From NCBI GenBank assembly GCA_947504725.1, contig CANNHN010000005.1, positions 163,704-227,703 of the forward strand: 64,000 bases of DNA, given 5' to 3'. Every line of letters starts with the position of its first letter. Position 1 is the stretch's first letter. The position numbers and the translations under genes were made by a program. Positions 62,344-64,000 of the stretch are shown one piece after another. The DNA is from Bacteroidota bacterium. GTDB lineage: Bacteria > Bacteroidota > Bacteroidia > 2-12-FULL-35-15. The notes under the pieces are model-generated. The model did no database searches. It saw nothing but the letters and a program-made list of their open reading frames with translations, and was not told where the DNA came from.

Positions 62344-63444
62344 ATGATGAAAAAAATTACTCTATCATTATTAATGGCTTTTACTGGAACGTTAAGCGCA
62401 CAAATAACAATTGTTTCTTCAGATATGCCAAATGCAGGTGATTCTGTTCTGATAAGTGTAACTACTTCTATTGATACGAACGATGTTAATTCAACTGGTG
62501 CAAATTACACGTGGGATTATTCTACGTTGATTCCAGATTTCCAACGCTACGAAAAATTTGATGCACCACTTACATTTCCGTTACCTTTTAATTTGCTTTT
62601 CAATCCGTTCAATACATCTTATGGAAATGAAAACAATATCTTAACTAGCTTACCTATACCTGGAATTACATTAGATATGGCCTACGATTTTCTTAAAGAA
62701 TCCTCATCTCAATTTCGCCAAGTAGGTGCGGGATATACGTTGAACGGAATTCCATTGCCTTTTCTTTATTCTTCAAATGATATTATTTATAATTTTCCAT
62801 TGGATTATTTGGATACCGATTCTTGCGATTATAAATTTGGTTTGCCTATTCCGAGCATCGGATATTATGGGTCTGAAGGGCATCGAGTGAATGTTGTTGA
62901 TGGTTGGGGGACATTAACTACTCCGTTTGGGACATTTAATACTCTGCGTGTAAAATCAACAATAGCAGCTATTGATACATTAGCATTGGATATTTTAGGA
63001 TTTGGCACAGACATTCCTCGTCCATTACGTTTTGAATATAAATGGTTGGCAACTGCAATGCAAATTCCTGTTTTAAAAGTGGATGCTTCTGATGTTTTAG
63101 GGACAATAACCATAACGAATGTTGAATATCAAGACACGCTACTTCCCGGTGTTCCTCAATTGAGTATTTCTAGTTATTCAAACGATAATTTTAATTCAAT
63201 TGTTTATCCAAATCCTGTCGTAGATAATTCAGTTTTGCAATACACGTTATTGGAAAAATCAAATGTGAAAATTAGTATGACCGATATTGTTGGAAAAACA
63301 ATTTCTATTATAGCTGATCAATCACAAGTATCTGGAACATACCAGCAACAAATTAATGTTAGCGAGTTATCGCAAGGTGTTTATTTTGTTGTTTTGCAAA
63401 CAAATAAAGGAAGAGTAGTTCACCGAATTGTGGTTTCTAAATAA
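62344..63444 (+). CDS. Secreted protein with T9SS type A sorting domain
   Basis: 366 residues. Signal peptide ends TLSAQ (~20). The central domain (GANYTWDYSTLIPDFQRYEKFDAP, DFLKESSSQFRQVGAGYTLNGIPLPF, VVDGWGTLTTPFGTFNTLRVKSTIAAID) is a beta-sandwich common in uncharacterised Bacteroidota T9SS cargo. The last ~80 residues are a type A sorting domain (SIVYPNPVVDNSVLQYTL, SMTDIVGKTISII, LSQGVYFVVLQTNKG). Exported through T9SS to the surface or medium. No catalytic motif visible. Ends at a terminator. Confidence 0.9.
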   Translation: MMKKITLSLLMAFTGTLSAQITIVSSDMPNAGDSVLISVTTSIDTNDVNSTGANYTWDYSTLIPDFQRYEKFDAPLTFPLPFNLLFNPFNTSYGNENNILTSLPIPGITLDMAYDFLKESSSQFRQVGAGYTLNGIPLPFLYSSNDIIYNFPLDYLDTDSCDYKFGLPIPSIGYYGSEGHRVNVVDGWGTLTTPFGTFNTLRVKSTIAAIDTLALDILGFGTDIPRPLRFEYKWLATAMQIPVLKVDASDVLGTITITNVEYQDTLLPGVPQLSISSYSNDNFNSIVYPNPVVDNSVLQYTLLEKSNVKISMTDIVGKTISIIADQSQVSGTYQQQINVSELSQGVYFVVLQTNKGRVVHRIVVSK

Positions 63445-63461
63445 AGTATTCAAAAATATAT

Positions 63462-63496
63462 AAGCCCTGTTCTGTAAAGAGCAGGGCTTTTTTTAT
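63462..63496 (+). terminator. Rho-independent terminator of the 62344 gene
   Basis: AAGCCCTG (63462-63469) pairs with CAGGGCTT (63482-63489), extended by TCT/AGA, loop GTAA, then a T run. Confidence 0.93.
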
Positions 63497-63559
63497 TATC
63501 GATTGTCGAAGTCAATCACAAATCTAGAATAACACTGAAGAAAATAATTATCAGTCACC

Positions 63560-63589
63560 ATCTGTTTTATCCACGGCATCTGTGTTCTG
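63560..63589. repeat. ATCTGTTTT..ATCTGTG intergenic element
   Basis: ATCTGTTTTATCCACGGCAT at 63560 resembles motifs at 38845-38871 and 21931-21945. It ends at the stop codon of the acyltransferase gene. Confidence 0.4.
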
Positions 63590-64000
63590 TCATTCTTTCT
63601 TTATAAAACTAAATTTATCCTTCATTCTAAGGAAGATTGATTCATAATAATGATAGCTTAATTCAGATATGAATAACGTTGAAAAAAAGGAAACAAAAAC
63701 TAAAATTAGAAAAACATATTTACTCATGTGTTGCAGATCTATTCCCATAAAATAAAACAAACATAAGACTGCAAAAAATGCAATCATGTGATAACAATAC
63801 ATTCCGTATGTGTATTTTCCAAATGAAGAAATAATTTTCCAGTTTTTGATTTTATAAAACGAATTTTTTGCAAAATTCTGTTCCATTATTATAAATGCAA
63901 AAAGACTTGAAAAAACTACAGGTAAAATGGATGAAACATGGTTATAATAAATACCAAATTTCCATGAATAGAAACGGAGTGGAATCAAAATTAATAATAG
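63590..64000 (-). CDS. Membrane acyltransferase (acyltransferase-3 type), 3' end (partial)
   Basis: The frame is open from the stop at 63590 to the right edge without a start, so about 137 C-terminal residues are seen. They form three to four membrane helices (ILPVVFSSLFAFIIM, KYTYGMYCYHMIAFFAVLCLFYFMG, YVFLILVFVSFFSTLFISELSYHYYE). The FGKYTYGMYCYHMIAFF and LSYHYYESIFLRMKDKF motifs are typical of the C-terminal part of OafA-type acyltransferases that modify surface glycans. Substrate not visible. Confidence 0.82.
   Translation of the reverse strand, partial: LLLILIPLRFYSWKFGIYYNHVSSILPVVFSSLFAFIIMEQNFAKNSFYKIKNWKIISSFGKYTYGMYCYHMIAFFAVLCLFYFMGIDLQHMSKYVFLILVFVSFFSTLFISELSYHYYESIFLRMKDKFSFIKKE

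Overview
The window looks like chromosome from a low-GC member of the Bacteroidota (Flavobacteriia/Sphingobacteriia-like; I cannot be more specific). The evidence is type IX secretion (T9SS) C-terminal sorting domains on many large secreted proteins, CHU_C-type gliding-associated C termini, a PorP/SprF-like membrane protein, a TonB-dependent receptor with a carboxypeptidase-like N-terminal domain, S46 and S9 peptidases, and candidate promoters with the Bacteroidota -7 signature TAnnTTTG. I found no rRNA, tRNA, CRISPR array, phage or transposase gene.

Layout. 1-1744: 5' part of a glycine-rich secreted surface protein (minus, runs off the left edge). 1845-7178: FemAB-like GNAT protein, DUF885 metallopeptidase-like lipoprotein, prolyl oligopeptidase. 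7277-14550: two giant secreted proteins, one a beta-propeller/PKD/CHU_C protein and one a PNGase F-like protein with an unusually large insertion. 14704-15357: an outer-membrane beta-barrel gene broken by an in-frame TAG. 15434-17885: lipoprotein, small membrane protein, fumarylacetoacetase. 18052-21740: TonB-C protein, ECF sigma factor, ZU5-like single-pass membrane protein and a second TonB-like secreted protein; the last sits inside nested inverted repeats. 21981-24821: spermidine-synthase/MFS fusion, barrel protein, SDR. 24930-30102: a nine-repeat CHU_C adhesin followed by its probable PorP/SprF partner. 30195-33607: TPR protein, alpha/beta hydrolase, class V aminotransferase-like protein. 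33610-42132: PgpH-like HD phosphodiesterase, thiolase, NlpC/P60, YdcF/SanA-like, UbiA-family prenyltransferase, small membrane protein, subtilisin. 42190-49312: secreted protein, EttA, PhoD-like phosphatase with a coupled membrane protein, S46 peptidase. 49508-56068: HisS, HutH, then a tightly packed chain (BNR/sialidase-like protein, NTR-like protein, pyrophosphatase, hydrolase). 56072-61110: DUF4159 and three small genes, TonB-dependent receptor and partner. 61261-64000: lipoprotein, T9SS-sorted protein, 3' end of an acyltransferase.

How the genes work together. Most of the window serves the cell surface: secreted peptidases, adhesins and glycan-active candidates exported by Sec then T9SS, barrels and a TonB receptor in the outer membrane, and TonB-like and sigma/anti-sigma-like parts that may sense or energise it. 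Housekeeping genes (hisS, ettA, ppa, hutH, fumarylacetoacetase, thiolase) are scattered singly. Compact rho-independent hairpins separate many convergent genes. Several intergenic gaps carry dispersed palindromic elements of at least three families; one pair of inverted copies brackets a single gene, and another element has been read into the apparent start of hutH. No clear defence or biosynthetic system is present; the most unusual items are the inverted-repeat cassette, the split PNGase F-like protein and the TAG-interrupted barrel.
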